Assembly: GCF_947501425.1 (NCBI RefSeq)
Contig: NZ_CANMVN010000007.1
Span: 34,197 to 98,196 of the forward strand
DNA length: 64,000 nt
DNA from: an uncultured Psychroserpens sp.
GTDB lineage: Bacteria > Bacteroidota > Bacteroidia > Flavobacteriales > Flavobacteriaceae
Reading direction: 5' to 3'
This document shows positions 9,577 to 19,485 of the stretch, piece after piece (position 1 is the stretch's first letter; every line of letters starts with the position of its first letter). Position numbers and translations under genes: made by a program. Below the pieces are notes generated by a model that saw only the letters and a program-made list of their open reading frames with translations, ran no database searches and was not told the DNA's origin.

Positions 9577-10884
9577 TTAAGACTCTTTAGAATCTTCAGA
9601 AATGATTCCAAACAGAGATGTTCCAAAAATAAGCAACACAATGCCATAATGCATTAAATAACTAATAAAATGTCCGATAACAGCACCTTCAACCCCAAAA
9701 ACATCAATAAGATAGACACTTGAAATGTATAACATTATCACTAAAAAAACCTCTATTATAATAAAGTGCGCAAACATCTTTTTTGCCAGAAATTGATATG
9801 CAATTACTATGGATAACACTTTTACGAAATCGCCCAGAAGTTGCCACAAGAACAGGTTTTCAACAGGTTTGAATTCTTCGGAAAAAATTATCGGTACAAT
9901 AAAAGGTTTAAGTAGGTATATTAATATCAGTCCCAAACCAAAGATTGGCATTACCGACTTATAAAAACCAAACACTTCTTTTCTAAATTCTTGTTTACTG
10001 TCAATCTCACTAAACCTAGGAAGAATATACAGAGTAATAATAGACATGATAAACATGAGGTAATAATCAGATATTCTGTTCATTGCTTCCCAGTATCCTG
10101 CTTCCTTTATACCAATTTCGGAAATGATATAATTACGAATACAGATTGAAATTAATGGTAATGCAATAGAAGACACAAGCGCCATAGCAGCATATGGCCC
10201 AAACGTTTTGAGTATATCAAAGTTTAAGTGATCAACTTTAATATAGGTCATTAGATTTCGTCTGTTAATTATTCCAACTAACGTAATCAAAAATATCAAA
10301 GATGGTGCAATTACAGCTGCTATTAATGCCCCATCAATATTGTTCTCATAAATTAAAAGCAGTGTAACTAAGAGCCCTAAAATTTGACCAATAATATTAA
10401 TAATGAGTAACATTTTATAGTTAGAAAACCCATTCATTATTGAAAAACTCATCATATTTAATCCATAGAACGGTAAGGCCAAAGCCATAATTCTTATGAT
10501 GTAAGCGTAATTAAAATTTGAAGAGAATAGTAGGTCATTAATAAATTCAGCATTATAATACGACAAAAAAGAAACAATAACCGTTGAGAAAAAGCATAAA
10601 TAATAAGCCGTGGATAAGGTTTGACTTAATTTGACACTATCATCTTTAAACTTAGCAATGGTTTTAACTACACCATTGTAAAATCCTAAAATAGAAACCG
10701 ATTGTATTGCACTTAAGAAATTTCGGAGATTACCAATAAGTGCCATACCTTCTACTCCAATAAATATAGCAATAGCCTTGGAGGTAATAATACCTGCTAT
10801 AATTTTGGTAACAATAGTTGCTGAATTAAGATGCGCAACTTTAAATAATACATTAGCATTAATGTATTTTATCAAGTTCTTCAA
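9577..10884 (-). CDS. Wzx/WzxE-type O-antigen flippase
   Basis: A 435-residue multi-spanning membrane protein with about 12 hydrophobic stretches. The N-terminus contains ITSKAIAIFIGVEGMALIGNL, a sequence pattern shared by O-antigen translocases. It abuts the aminotransferase gene: the two are head-to-tail with zero spacing, as in enterobacterial-common-antigen-like loci where WzxE and a sugar aminotransferase adjoin. Its sequence differs clearly from the 495-residue flippase next door, so this is not a recent duplication. Confidence 0.88.
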   Translation of the reverse strand: MKNLIKYINANVLFKVAHLNSATIVTKIIAGIITSKAIAIFIGVEGMALIGNLRNFLSAIQSVSILGFYNGVVKTIAKFKDDSVKLSQTLSTAYYLCFFSTVIVSFLSYYNAEFINDLLFSSNFNYAYIIRIMALALPFYGLNMMSFSIMNGFSNYKMLLIINIIGQILGLLVTLLLIYENNIDGALIAAVIAPSLIFLITLVGIINRRNLMTYIKVDHLNFDILKTFGPYAAMALVSSIALPLISICIRNYIISEIGIKEAGYWEAMNRISDYYLMFIMSIITLYILPRFSEIDSKQEFRKEVFGFYKSVMPIFGLGLILIYLLKPFIVPIIFSEEFKPVENLFLWQLLGDFVKVLSIVIAYQFLAKKMFAHFIIIEVFLVIMLYISSVYLIDVFGVEGAVIGHFISYLMHYGIVLLIFGTSLFGIISEDSKES

Positions 10885-11988
10885 TTAATAAAGGTTTAGG
10901 GCATTAATAATTGTTTCAATCTCATCATTAGTCATCACAGGACTCATAGGAATACTTATTACAGTCTCATGAATAGCCTCTGTGATGGGTAAATATAAAG
11001 ATTTATATCGCAATAGTGCCTTTTGGTGGTGTGGCGCAATTGGATAATGAATTAAGTAGCCTATTTGATACTTCTCTAAATGGTCAATAAAATGTGATCT
11101 GTTGTCTACCCTAACTACAAATACATGAAATACATGATTATTTGACAAATCATAAAAAGGTAGTCTGATTTTTGGGTTCTTGATCTCATTTAAATAACGC
11201 TGGGCAATCGTCCTTCTAATTGAATTATCATCATCAAGATGCTTAAGTTTTACATTTAAAAAACTGGCCTGTATCTCATCTAAACGACTATTGAAACCAA
11301 TCTTTTCATTGATGTACTTTTTTGAACTTCCGTAGTTGTGCAATAATTTAATACACTCTGCAAGTTCCGTATCATTTGTGGTTACTGCTCCAGCATCACC
11401 AAGGGCACCAAGATTTTTAGTTGGATAAAAACTAAATCCTGAAGCATGAGACAAGTTACCTGCTTTTTTTCCTTCAGAAGACAATACAGCTCCATGTGCC
11501 TGAGCTGCATCCTCTATTACCAGTAGATTATGGGTTTTTGCTATATCATTTATTGCAACCATATCAGCTAACTGTCCGTACAAATGAACAGCCATAATGG
11601 CTTTAGTTTGCGGTGTTATGTGTTTTTCAATTTCCGAAGGTGATATATTGAATGTTGCTTCATCTGGCTCAACAAAAACAGGTTTTAAACCAGAATTGAT
11701 TACAGATAAAATACTAGCTATATAAGTATTTGCCGGAATAATGACTTCATCATTTTCCTTAAGTTGACCCAAATCCATATAGGCTCTAAAAATGAGTGTG
11801 AGTGCATCAAGGCCGTTAGCAACTCCAATACAATGTTTTGTTCCGCAGTATGCTGCATAATGCTCTTCAAAGCTGGAAACTTCAGATCCTTTAATGTAAT
11901 AACCTGTATTTAAAAAAGATTGAAAGCCTGATGTTAGCTCATCTTCAAACCTAGTATTGATTTTATTTAAGTCTAGAAATTTTATCAT
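10885..11988 (-). CDS. DegT/DnrJ/EryC1/StrS sugar aminotransferase (FdtB/WecE-like)
   Basis: A 367-residue PLP enzyme of aspartate-aminotransferase fold. It shows GVANGLDAL near 55-63, PANTYIASI near 85-92, EDAAQAHGA near 159-167 (Asp160 to the PLP ring nitrogen), and [17 protein letters not shown] with Lys191 as Schiff-base lysine. The family transfers an amino group from glutamate to a keto sugar nucleotide. The FdtA-like ketoisomerase in the same locus suggests a 3-keto substrate, giving dTDP-3-amino-3,6-dideoxyhexose. It overlaps the upstream GNAT-like gene by 4 bases. Confidence 0.92.
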   Translation of the reverse strand: MIKFLDLNKINTRFEDELTSGFQSFLNTGYYIKGSEVSSFEEHYAAYCGTKHCIGVANGLDALTLIFRAYMDLGQLKENDEVIIPANTYIASILSVINSGLKPVFVEPDEATFNISPSEIEKHITPQTKAIMAVHLYGQLADMVAINDIAKTHNLLVIEDAAQAHGAVLSSEGKKAGNLSHASGFSFYPTKNLGALGDAGAVTTNDTELAECIKLLHNYGSSKKYINEKIGFNSRLDEIQASFLNVKLKHLDDDNSIRRTIAQRYLNEIKNPKIRLPFYDLSNNHVFHVFVVRVDNRSHFIDHLEKYQIGYLIHYPIAPHHQKALLRYKSLYLPITEAIHETVISIPMSPVMTNDEIETIINALNLY

Positions 11989-12956
11989 AGCATTACATCA
12001 TCTAACAACTTATAATTTTTAGTATCTACTTTATAAAAATCTTGTGTAATCGTTCTGGCTCCAAATCCTTCTTTCCAATATTGCAATCCTTGATTGACAT
12101 TCCTGCCATTATTTTCATTAGAAATTCCAAAATCATAATACCTTTTATCTGTGAATATATGATCTATTAAATGCATATGCAGAAAATCTAAACTTCCTAG
12201 TAAGTTCTTATCTGAATTTCCAGAAATATATTGAGAGTGTGCCACAGTAGCGGTTTCAAAAACTGTTGTTCCTGCAACTATAGTATCATCTTTATACACA
12301 TTAAATTGCCTGATATGCTTTGGAAACCGTTGTTTTAATAGTGTTATCTCCTCTAAAGTATGCACTGGATTAGTCTTGTGTTTCTCTTTAAGATTGACTT
12401 TTAAAATCTCATTCCAAAACGCATCAAAACTATCAACTTCCCTGACCACGAGATTGTGTTTCAATCCGCGTTTATAACCATCAATTCTATCTTTAGAACG
12501 CTTAGGTTGGTCACTTATTTGCAAAACAGCTAAGGCGTCTCGTCTGGTTAAATCTGCATTTACGAGAAACATTAAATACGCTAGCTCATCACTTGGCTGA
12601 TCAACATAAATAGAAGGCAACAATTTAAAATGAATAATATCAATCCCATTCGTTTTCAAAAATTTCAATACAGACCTTAAAACATGTAAGGTGTCTTTAA
12701 ACTTAATATTTGAATTCAACAAGATTCCTCCATAGGTTAACCCTTGATGCGAAAAGACCGTATTTTCTAATGTATTTGCTGGTAATAGTGCTACAAGCTT
12801 TTCATTCTTGTAAATCATTAGTGAAAAATCATCAAAACGATCTTGATGATAATCCATAAAACCCCTGTTAAACAAAAACGTAGCATTCTTAGAATGAGAT
12901 ACAAATGCATTCCATTCTTCTAGCTTATTAGGTTGGTATATCTCTATATTGAAAAT
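11985..12956 (-). CDS. FemAB/GNAT-like acyltransferase of the polysaccharide locus, non-canonical start
   Basis: The recognisable protein contains [21 protein letters not shown] and SHQGLTYGG, then a GNAT/FemAB-like C-terminal half with AGTTVFET and [12 protein letters not shown]. The first ATG/GTG/TTG in frame is TTG 12875, but the frame stays open upstream and reads [22 protein letters not shown], which looks like genuine N-terminal domain sequence ending at about 12956. No ATG, GTG or TTG occurs between 12875 and the stop at 12981-12983; ATT at 12954-12956 is the best candidate. It is cotranscribed with the aminotransferase (ATGA overlap) and perhaps N-acylates its amino sugar. Confidence 0.7.
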   Translation of the reverse strand: MFNIEIYQPNKLEEWNAFVSHSKNATFLFNRGFMDYHQDRFDDFSLMIYKNEKLVALLPANTLENTVFSHQGLTYGGILLNSNIKFKDTLHVLRSVLKFLKTNGIDIIHFKLLPSIYVDQPSDELAYLMFLVNADLTRRDALAVLQISDQPKRSKDRIDGYKRGLKHNLVVREVDSFDAFWNEILKVNLKEKHKTNPVHTLEEITLLKQRFPKHIRQFNVYKDDTIVAGTTVFETATVAHSQYISGNSDKNLLGSLDFLHMHLIDHIFTDKRYYDFGISNENNGRNVNQGLQYWKEGFGARTITQDFYKVDTKNYKLLDDVML

Positions 12957-13008
12957 AAGTCTGTGTTTATATTTATGTTGCTAATTTAACAACTGAAAAG
13001 GGTTTAAA

Positions 13009-14502
13009 CTAATTAGTTACTTTATTAAATACTACATTTCCTTCATTATCTATAGTCTCATAGACGCCATAAGGTGCACCTTCATCAATAATTAAAAAGC
13101 TTTTATCGTCTTGCAGATGATCCAAATAGCTATCATTTTCACCTAAGTAAGAAAATAGAACTCTAAATAGGTTCACCCCAGACTCTATATGAGGTGTGGC
13201 ATTTGCATCTGGCCACTTTATTGCTAAAGCAGACGAAAATACAGATTTTATAATATCTGGATCTGTTTGTTTGGTTCTGCATTGAGTTGAATACTCTAAA
13301 CCTACAAAACCACCATGATCAGCCATGATAATAATTACACTATTAGGATCTTTAGAATTGATCATATTAACAGTCTTTGTTAACCATTCATTAGCAGCTT
13401 CGAGATTCTTAAAATACCTATTACGTTCTTTTTCTTTTCCAATAGAATTGCGTTTAAATGCTGAAATGTGCCTAGGCAGCATTTTTTGAACAAAATAAAA
13501 ATTGTTAGTTGACGCATTAGAATCTATAGCATTTTCCAGGTCCTTATAAATGTCAATAGTTGTTTCAAAACCTCTTGCCAAATAAGGTAAATCGGAATAA
13601 TCTATGTTACTCTCATCATAATAAAGCGTTGGTCTGTTACACAATAAATAAGGTTTTTCAATAAGTAAAGATGTATGGTAATTATTAGTGTTAAAAATAG
13701 ATACAACCGGATTATCTCCAGAAATTATGCTTCTGGCATTTACCACTTCACTAGAATGTTTTTTAGGGTTGTTGTAATAATGATGTTTCATTGAAAACAA
13801 TGACATATTAGAACTTAATGTAGAATAATAGTTACTTCTATACTCTGGATATAACTCAAATCCCGATGTCTTCAAAAAGGCTTCAAATTTAGAATTATCA
13901 TAATTATAATGTCCTCTTTTTAGCTCACCAAAACTCGTGTAACCATCTGCCTGAATAAGATATATATTTGGTGTTTTCTTAAACTGTACTTGCTCTATAG
14001 TATCTTCTTGTACCATCCAATCTCTGGAGTACGTCAATTGACCATATAGCTTTGGCACTAATTTAAAAGCTACAACCAAGACCAATAAATATTGAAATAC
14101 TATAATTTTATTAATGTATTTCCATAACCAGTAACTTACAATTACAGACCCAACAATTGCCAATAGAAGGTATTTTGTATGAAACCCTTTGGTGCTTATC
14201 ACAATTAAAACAGAAAAAGTGATAAAATTCAGAATTGGAATACTATATTTTGAATAGACCTTGAGTAGTTTCACGTTTTCAAATAAGCCCTTTATCAGAA
14301 CAAAAACAACAATTGGAATTCCTAAGAAATTAACTAGAAAAAACCCTAATTGCTCCCACGAATTGACAAAAAAGAAATTGTGATTGTAATAATAAAGCAC
14401 AGGAAACAAACCAGCAGCAATAGCCGCTGTGATAGCACCAGCATCACTTCTTGAAGCAAATGCAATTATTTGCTCCCTTATTTTAGTTAGTCTTTTAATC
14501 AT
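13009..14502 (-). CDS. Membrane-anchored sulfatase/alkaline-phosphatase-superfamily protein
   Basis: A 497-residue protein. The first roughly 165 residues form about five membrane spans. The rest is a periplasmic hydrolase/transferase domain starting PNIYLIQADGYTS, with an SNYYSTLSSNMSLF segment that may hold the nucleophile, and IIIMADHGGFVG, the metal-binding DHG motif of sulfatases, LTA synthase and phosphoethanolamine transferases. A role in decorating the surface polysaccharide with a phospho or related group is an inference. It overlaps the methyltransferase by 8 bases. Confidence 0.82.
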   Translation of the reverse strand: MIKRLTKIREQIIAFASRSDAGAITAAIAAGLFPVLYYYNHNFFFVNSWEQLGFFLVNFLGIPIVVFVLIKGLFENVKLLKVYSKYSIPILNFITFSVLIVISTKGFHTKYLLLAIVGSVIVSYWLWKYINKIIVFQYLLVLVVAFKLVPKLYGQLTYSRDWMVQEDTIEQVQFKKTPNIYLIQADGYTSFGELKRGHYNYDNSKFEAFLKTSGFELYPEYRSNYYSTLSSNMSLFSMKHHYYNNPKKHSSEVVNARSIISGDNPVVSIFNTNNYHTSLLIEKPYLLCNRPTLYYDESNIDYSDLPYLARGFETTIDIYKDLENAIDSNASTNNFYFVQKMLPRHISAFKRNSIGKEKERNRYFKNLEAANEWLTKTVNMINSKDPNSVIIIMADHGGFVGLEYSTQCRTKQTDPDIIKSVFSSALAIKWPDANATPHIESGVNLFRVLFSYLGENDSYLDHLQDDKSFLIIDEGAPYGVYETIDNEGNVVFNKVTN

Positions 14503-15880
14503 GAATTGATTTTAATAAAAACATCTCACGCTCAGAATTGTCAATGCTAACCTTTTCAATCACATCAAAGTACCTAGTGTAACAGGATTCAAAATGCTTA
14601 ATATTGTAAAAATCGAAATGAGCCTTAAATTCTCCTTTAGTGTTTAACAAACGTTGAACCCAGGAGTCATCACGCTTTGGAAATTCTATAATCAGATATT
14701 TTGAAAAACTTGAGAAGAACTGAGCCGATAATTCAAACGGAATGTTTCCACTCAATGTCATATGATGAATGACAGCCAGAGCCATAGTTACATCAGGTGC
14801 GTAACGCTGTATCCGTTTTAAAAATGAATCGCGCTCTTTGTTATTGAATCCAATATTTGCTGAGGGATTTAACACATCAAATACAAAAGGCAACATGTAT
14901 GTTTCCTTGTTGATTTTCAAAGTCTTAAAATTAGCATCAACAGCATTGTTATCAATATCACAAACTAGGGCTTGCTTTACATTATGATGTATTTTTCTAA
15001 CAAAGGTCCCATCATTGCCGCCTATATCAATAACTGAGTTAGTGTTTAGTTGTTTAACCCAACCATCAATAATAGTTGACTTTTGATCAAAAGCGTCATT
15101 AGCATAATTTGTTTTGTCGTAATAGTTACCCCATTCGCTGGACTCATCTAAAGACATTTTCTTTATAAAATCGTAAAGACTGGTAATAATATTTAATTGT
15201 GCCTTTTTTGACAACTTACTAACTTTAGAAACTCCTTTATAATCTTCATTATGCTTGTGTTCATATTTAGCTAGCAAATGAATATTTGAATATAAGAAAG
15301 GATTTAGCTTTGTTTTAAACGGAAGCATTGAAGCTATCATTTTTACAGGAATACCGTCCATAAACGTATTCATAAGTTTCAATGATTCAACTCCATTATA
15401 CTTGGCTAGTAATAATGGTCCTAAAAAGTGGGATACAAATTGCTTGTAGGCTCTCCACGGCGTATTTTCAGTATAAAAATCAAAAGATAAGGTATCTATA
15501 AACACCATGCGACCTTCGTAAAAAGTCACGTTAAATGCTGAAGCATCTTTTAAAGCAAAACCTTGTTCTAATGCAAATTTTTGAATTTTAAGTGTGAGTA
15601 ACGCGGCAGCCTTATACATAATAAAACTCCATTCGTAAGGATATGTAAAAAAGGGAATTTGCTCAGGTTGTATAATAATCTCACTATCAGAAACGGATAG
15701 TTCTTCATGAGGAATTAATAAACCGGCATTATGTAATTTTTTGAAAACTCCATTGGATTTAAGAGCTTGGTACTGTTCAAAATAAAGAGGAGAAATAGAC
15801 CGTTTAACTACACCTTGGTCAATAAAAATAAAACCCGAAGGATCTCTAAACGATGAAGAATGTCTATTGTTGGTTGTCAC
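14495..15880 (-). CDS. SAM-dependent methyltransferase with NoeA-like N-terminal region
   Basis: A 461-residue protein. The C-terminal part is a class I methyltransferase: VIDIGGNDGTFVRKI is the glycine-rich SAM loop, followed by ALVCDIDNNAVDANF (acidic residue of strand 2) and ALAVIHHMTLSGNIPF. The N-terminal 200 residues (DPSGFIFIDQGVVKRSISP, PYEWSFIMYKAAAL, KDASAFNVTFYEGRMVFIDTLSF) resemble the region in front of NoeA-type nodulation methyltransferases. A glycan methylation role is likely. It overlaps both neighbours, so it is one operon with the sulfatase-like gene. Confidence 0.8.
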   Translation of the reverse strand: MTTNNRHSSSFRDPSGFIFIDQGVVKRSISPLYFEQYQALKSNGVFKKLHNAGLLIPHEELSVSDSEIIIQPEQIPFFTYPYEWSFIMYKAAALLTLKIQKFALEQGFALKDASAFNVTFYEGRMVFIDTLSFDFYTENTPWRAYKQFVSHFLGPLLLAKYNGVESLKLMNTFMDGIPVKMIASMLPFKTKLNPFLYSNIHLLAKYEHKHNEDYKGVSKVSKLSKKAQLNIITSLYDFIKKMSLDESSEWGNYYDKTNYANDAFDQKSTIIDGWVKQLNTNSVIDIGGNDGTFVRKIHHNVKQALVCDIDNNAVDANFKTLKINKETYMLPFVFDVLNPSANIGFNNKERDSFLKRIQRYAPDVTMALAVIHHMTLSGNIPFELSAQFFSSFSKYLIIEFPKRDDSWVQRLLNTKGEFKAHFDFYNIKHFESCYTRYFDVIEKVSIDNSEREMFLLKSIHD

Positions 15881-16079
15881 TATGCGATTTGCTTTCTATA
15901 TCAGAATCTTTAACATCAATGTCATCAAATACCTCGTCATCATGTTTAGTAATTCCTAAAAATGATTTGATCTTAAACATTAAGTTTTTAGAAAATAATA
16001 CAACTCCTGCTACTGCTGCTACAATGGCCTGAATAATCATTGCTCCAAGTCCTGGATCAAAATATAAGAAATGTATCAT
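15864..16079 (-). CDS. Small single-span membrane protein at the head of the methyltransferase operon
   Basis: 71 residues. FDPGLGAMIIQAIVAAVAGVVLF forms one membrane span with a loop, followed by a basic patch (KNLMFKIKSF) and an acidic tail rich in Asp and Ser. It overlaps the methyltransferase by 17 bases and is the first gene of the run 16079-13009. No known domain recognised. It might tether or assist the neighbouring membrane enzyme. Confidence 0.75.
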   Translation of the reverse strand: MIHFLYFDPGLGAMIIQAIVAAVAGVVLFSKNLMFKIKSFLGITKHDDEVFDDIDVKDSDIESKSHSDNQQ

Positions 16080-16111
16080 TTTTAACTTTTTGTAAATATA
16101 GAAAAACTCAT

Positions 16112-16150
16112 AACAAAAAAAAGGAATCCCATTAGTGATTCCTTTTTTGT
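16112..16150 (-). terminator. Rho-independent terminator after typA
   Basis: A-rich arm, GGAATC stem, eight-base loop, GATTCC and T-rich arm form an almost perfect hairpin flanked by A and T tracts on both sides, so it can work on both strands. It lies just after the typA stop at 16160 on the minus strand. Confidence 0.75.
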
Positions 16151-16159
16151 TATCATATG

Positions 16160-17959
16160 TTATATCGCTTTATTACGCTTTCTATCAACCTCTTTAAGGT
16201 AAATTTTACGTAATCTCAAATGATTAGGTGTTACTTCAACATATTCATCTTTCTGAATATATTCAAGAGCTTCTTCTAAAGAAAATTTAATAGCAGGTAC
16301 AATCTTAGCTTTATCATCTGCACCAGAACTACGTACATTACTTAACTTTTTGGTTTTAGTAACATTAACTGTCATATCATCACCACGCGAATTTTCTCCA
16401 ATCACCTGACCTTCGTAAATATCTTCACCTGGATCGATAAAGAATTTACCTCTATCCTGTAATTTATCTATTGAATAAGGAATGGCCTGACCATTTTCCA
16501 TTGATACTAAACTTCCATTTTGACGCTCAGGAATCCCACCTTTCAACGGTTGATACTCTTTAAAACGGTGAGCCATGATTGCTTCACCTGCAGTAGCTGT
16601 CAACAATTGATTACGCAAACCAATGATACCTCTTGAAGGTACTATAAATTCACATACCATTCGTTCGCCTTTAGCTTCCATGCTTAACATTTCACCTTTA
16701 CGCATGGTTACCATTTCAATAGCTTTACCAGAAACCGTTTCAGGTAAATCAATTGTCATTTCTTCAACAGGTTCGCATTTTACACCATCAATCTCTTTGA
16801 TGATTACTTGTGGCTGACCAATTTGTAGTTCATAACCTTCACGACGCATGGTTTCGATAAGAACCGATAAGTGTAATACACCACGACCAAAAACCATGAA
16901 TTTATCTGCGCTATCCGTTTCTTCAACGCGGAGTGCTAAGTTTTTTTCTAACTCTTTAGTTAAACGTTCTTTAATATGTCTTGAGGTTACATATTTACCA
17001 TCTTTTCCGAAGAAAGGAGAGTCGTTAATTGTAAACAACATACTCATAGTTGGTTCATCAATAGCAATGGTCTTCAATCCTTCAGGTGATTCCCAATCGG
17101 CAACGGTATCACCAATTTCAAATCCTTCAAGACCAACAATAGCACAAATATCTCCAGCTTGAACTGCATCAACTTTCTTACGTCCTAATCCTTCAAAGGT
17201 ATGGAGCTCTTTTATTTTAGATTTCACAATACTTCCATCGCGTTTAACCAAAGAAATATTCTGTCCTGCTTTTAATTCTCCACGAGTTAAACGTCCAATA
17301 GCAATTCGACCAGTAAATGATGAAAAGTCCAAAGATGTAATTAACATCTGAGTAGTTCCTTCTTCAATCTTGGGAGCAGGAATATGCTCAATTACCATAT
17401 CTAAAAGTGGCTCAATATTATCTGTTGGCTTTTGCCAATCCTCACTCATCCAGTTTTGCTTGGCAGATCCATATACTGTTGGAAAATCCAACTGCCATTC
17501 TTCTGCTCCAAGTTCAAACATTAAGTCAAATACTTTTTCATGAACTTCGTCAGGAGTACAATTTTCTTTATCTACTTTGTTAACTACTACACATGGTTTT
17601 AATCCAAGGTCAATGGCCTTTTGTAATACAAAGCGTGTTTGTGGCATCGGACCTTCAAAAGCATCAACTAATAACAATACACCATCTGCCATATTGAGTA
17701 CACGCTCAACCTCACCTCCAAAATCGGCGTGACCAGGAGTGTCAATGATATTGATCTTAGTGTCTTTGTAAATAACAGAAACGTTTTTTGAGGTTATAGT
17801 AATACCTCTTTCTCTTTCAAGATCGTTGTTATCGAGAATTAAATCTCCTGTGTTTTCGTTTTCACGAAATAACTGACAATGATACATGATTTTGTCAACC
17901 AAAGTAGTCTTACCGTGATCAACGTGTGCAATAATTGCAATGTTTTTAATATTAGTCAT
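16160..17959 (-). CDS. typA: Ribosome-associated GTPase TypA/BipA
   Basis: 599 residues, the normal length for TypA. The G-domain motifs AHVDHGKTT (11-19), [11 protein letters not shown] and NKVDKEN are intact. They are followed by an EF-Tu-like domain 2, the EF-G-like domains, and a C-terminal TypA-specific part with [18 protein letters not shown]. It acts on the ribosome under stress and cold and in assembly. It stands alone with its own promoter and terminator. Confidence 0.97.
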   Translation of the reverse strand: MTNIKNIAIIAHVDHGKTTLVDKIMYHCQLFRENENTGDLILDNNDLERERGITITSKNVSVIYKDTKINIIDTPGHADFGGEVERVLNMADGVLLLVDAFEGPMPQTRFVLQKAIDLGLKPCVVVNKVDKENCTPDEVHEKVFDLMFELGAEEWQLDFPTVYGSAKQNWMSEDWQKPTDNIEPLLDMVIEHIPAPKIEEGTTQMLITSLDFSSFTGRIAIGRLTRGELKAGQNISLVKRDGSIVKSKIKELHTFEGLGRKKVDAVQAGDICAIVGLEGFEIGDTVADWESPEGLKTIAIDEPTMSMLFTINDSPFFGKDGKYVTSRHIKERLTKELEKNLALRVEETDSADKFMVFGRGVLHLSVLIETMRREGYELQIGQPQVIIKEIDGVKCEPVEEMTIDLPETVSGKAIEMVTMRKGEMLSMEAKGERMVCEFIVPSRGIIGLRNQLLTATAGEAIMAHRFKEYQPLKGGIPERQNGSLVSMENGQAIPYSIDKLQDRGKFFIDPGEDIYEGQVIGENSRGDDMTVNVTKTKKLSNVRSSGADDKAKIVPAIKFSLEEALEYIQKDEYVEVTPNHLRLRKIYLKEVDRKRNKAI

Positions 17960-17983
17960 AATAGACGCCTTATTTTAAGCGTG

Positions 17984-17991
17984 CAAAGGTA
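17984..17991 (-). promoter_or_regulatory. -7 promoter element (TACCTTTG) of typA
   Basis: On the minus strand TACCTTTGC stands about 25 bases before the typA ATG, a textbook match to the Bacteroidota TAnnTTTG element. Confidence 0.6.
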
Positions 17992-18196
17992 CATTAATTT
18001 CTCGGTATTTTTTTATTATGGAAGAATTAATGAAGATGATGAACCTAATTTCCTACAAGAAGATTGATTAACACTACCAAATTAGCCTAACACATTGATA
18101 ATTAATTATTTCAATCAGCTCTGTTTTTAATGTTAAAATTTCAGAATCTTTAGTTAATTTAATGTTATTCTGATAAATATATATAATTTCTGTTCG

Positions 18197-18253
18197 TATC
18201 TTTCGTTACATAAATGATTAATAGTAAATAGCCTCCCAAACCAGCCATTTGGG
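18197..18253 (+). promoter_or_regulatory. Weak -7 element and leader hairpin before the 115-aa membrane protein gene
   Basis: The 319-base gap 17960-18278 holds no convincing gene. It contains a near -7 element TATCTTTC at 18197-18204 and a hairpin CCCAAA (18235-18240) / TTTGGG (18248-18253) in the presumed 5' untranslated region. The hairpin has no T tract, so it is not a terminator. Function unknown. Confidence 0.3.
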
Positions 18254-18278
18254 CCATTTACATCTGAAACCCTAACAG

Positions 18279-18626
18279 ATGGAAAAAATTAACAAATATT
18301 CAAAATTTGTACCCTACCTCTATTTCTTAGCGGTAATTGTATATTGGTTTACTGATGTTAATAGAAGTAACGGACTTACAGCATATCCAATACTGTTGTT
18401 TGGCATTCCTTTTCTTTGGCAAATCATTAAACCAAATAGAAAACTTAATTTTTCATTAGGAATAACATTCGTATGTCTATCATCTTACATGATTTTGGCT
18501 TATCTCTCTGACGTGCTTAATATTGTACAAACAAAAGAAATCATTGCTTATGGCGGATTATTTGTACTCGCTAACTTTGTTATGGCACTATGGATGATAA
18601 GAAATAGCATGAATAGAAGCTTTTAA
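18279..18626 (+). CDS. Small four-span membrane protein
   Basis: 115 residues with four hydrophobic segments (about 10-24, 35-48, 58-78, 87-107) separated by short charged loops, ending MIRNSMNRSF. No family recognised. It is followed 37 bases later by kdsA, which has its own -7 element, so cotranscription is not certain. Confidence 0.7.
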   Translation: MEKINKYSKFVPYLYFLAVIVYWFTDVNRSNGLTAYPILLFGIPFLWQIIKPNRKLNFSLGITFVCLSSYMILAYLSDVLNIVQTKEIIAYGGLFVLANFVMALWMIRNSMNRSF

Positions 18627-18630
18627 TATG

Positions 18631-18638
18631 TATCTTTG
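18631..18638 (+). promoter_or_regulatory. -7 promoter element (TATCTTTG) of kdsA
   Basis: TATCTTTG matches TAnnTTTG and lies 25 bases before the kdsA ATG at 18664. Confidence 0.5.
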
Positions 18639-18663
18639 CAGCTGAAATTGAAATTTTAAGCAG

Positions 18664-19482
18664 ATGCAATTATCAGATATTCCTAAACTAAAGCATACGA
18701 ATTCTAATAACTTCTTTTTACTGTGTGGCCCATGTGCTATCGAGGGTGAAGATATGGCACTACGTATTGCAGAAAAAGTCATAGCCATCACAGATAAATT
18801 AGAAATTCCTTATGTTTTCAAAGGAAGTTTTAAAAAAGCTAACCGAAGTAGAATTGATAGTTTTACGGGTATTGGTGATGAAAAAGCACTAAAAATTCTC
18901 CAGAAAGTTTCACAAACTTTTGATATCCCAACAGTTACAGATATTCATGAATCTTCTGACGCAGAACGCGCTGCTCAATATGTAGATGTATTACAAATTC
19001 CTGCCTTTTTGGTTCGTCAAACTGATCTCGTTGTTGCTGCTGCCAAAACAGGTAAAGTGGTCAATTTAAAAAAAGGACAATTTATGAGTCCGGAAGCCAT
19101 GAAACACGCTGTGCAAAAAGTTAAAGATTCTGGTAGTGATAAGGCCTGGATTACAGATCGAGGTACTATGTTTGGATATCAGGATATGATTGTAGACTTT
19201 AGAGGCATTCCAACTATGCGAGCTATTGCACCTACGGTTCTAGATGTCACTCATTCATTACAACAACCAAATCAAAGTGTTGGTGTCACTGGCGGACGAC
19301 CAGATATGATTGAAACAATTGCCAGAGCAGGTGTTGTAAATAATGTAGACGGTCTATTTATTGAAACGCACTTTGATCCAGCAAATGCTAAAAGTGATGG
19401 CGCAAACATGCTGCATTTGGATAACCTTGAGCACTTATTGACCAATTTAGTTGCCATTAGAAAAACGGTTAATAGTTTATAA
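18664..19482 (+). CDS. kdsA: 3-deoxy-8-phosphooctulonate synthase (KDO-8-P synthase)
   Basis: 272 residues, the normal length. FLLCGPCAIEGEDMALRIAE, the FKGSFKKANRSR segment, the TDIHE motif, and the VTGGRPDMIETIARAG and IETHFDPANAKSDG segments near the C-terminus are all characteristic of KdsA. It condenses phosphoenolpyruvate with arabinose-5-phosphate to KDO-8-phosphate for the lipid A inner core. The upstream CGPCAIE cysteine is compatible with the metal-dependent class. Confidence 0.96.
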   Translation: MQLSDIPKLKHTNSNNFFLLCGPCAIEGEDMALRIAEKVIAITDKLEIPYVFKGSFKKANRSRIDSFTGIGDEKALKILQKVSQTFDIPTVTDIHESSDAERAAQYVDVLQIPAFLVRQTDLVVAAAKTGKVVNLKKGQFMSPEAMKHAVQKVKDSGSDKAWITDRGTMFGYQDMIVDFRGIPTMRAIAPTVLDVTHSLQQPNQSVGVTGGRPDMIETIARAGVVNNVDGLFIETHFDPANAKSDGANMLHLDNLEHLLTNLVAIRKTVNSL

Positions 19483-19485
19483 ATC

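Noticed and set aside
1..16079. Whole polysaccharide locus as a genomic island with a defined boundary
   Set aside because: No attachment repeats, integrase or tRNA gene at its right end, and the left end lies outside the window; mosaic strand pattern alone is not enough.
16623..17162. Plus-strand frames inside typA
   Set aside because: Shadows of a highly conserved gene on the other strand.
17879..18067. 62-residue plus-strand frame
   Set aside because: Mostly antisense to the typA start and promoter; low-complexity product.
18235..18253. Terminator hairpin before the 115-residue membrane protein
   Set aside because: The CCCAAA/TTTGGG hairpin has no T tract and lies in a presumed 5' leader, so it is listed only as a possible leader structure.
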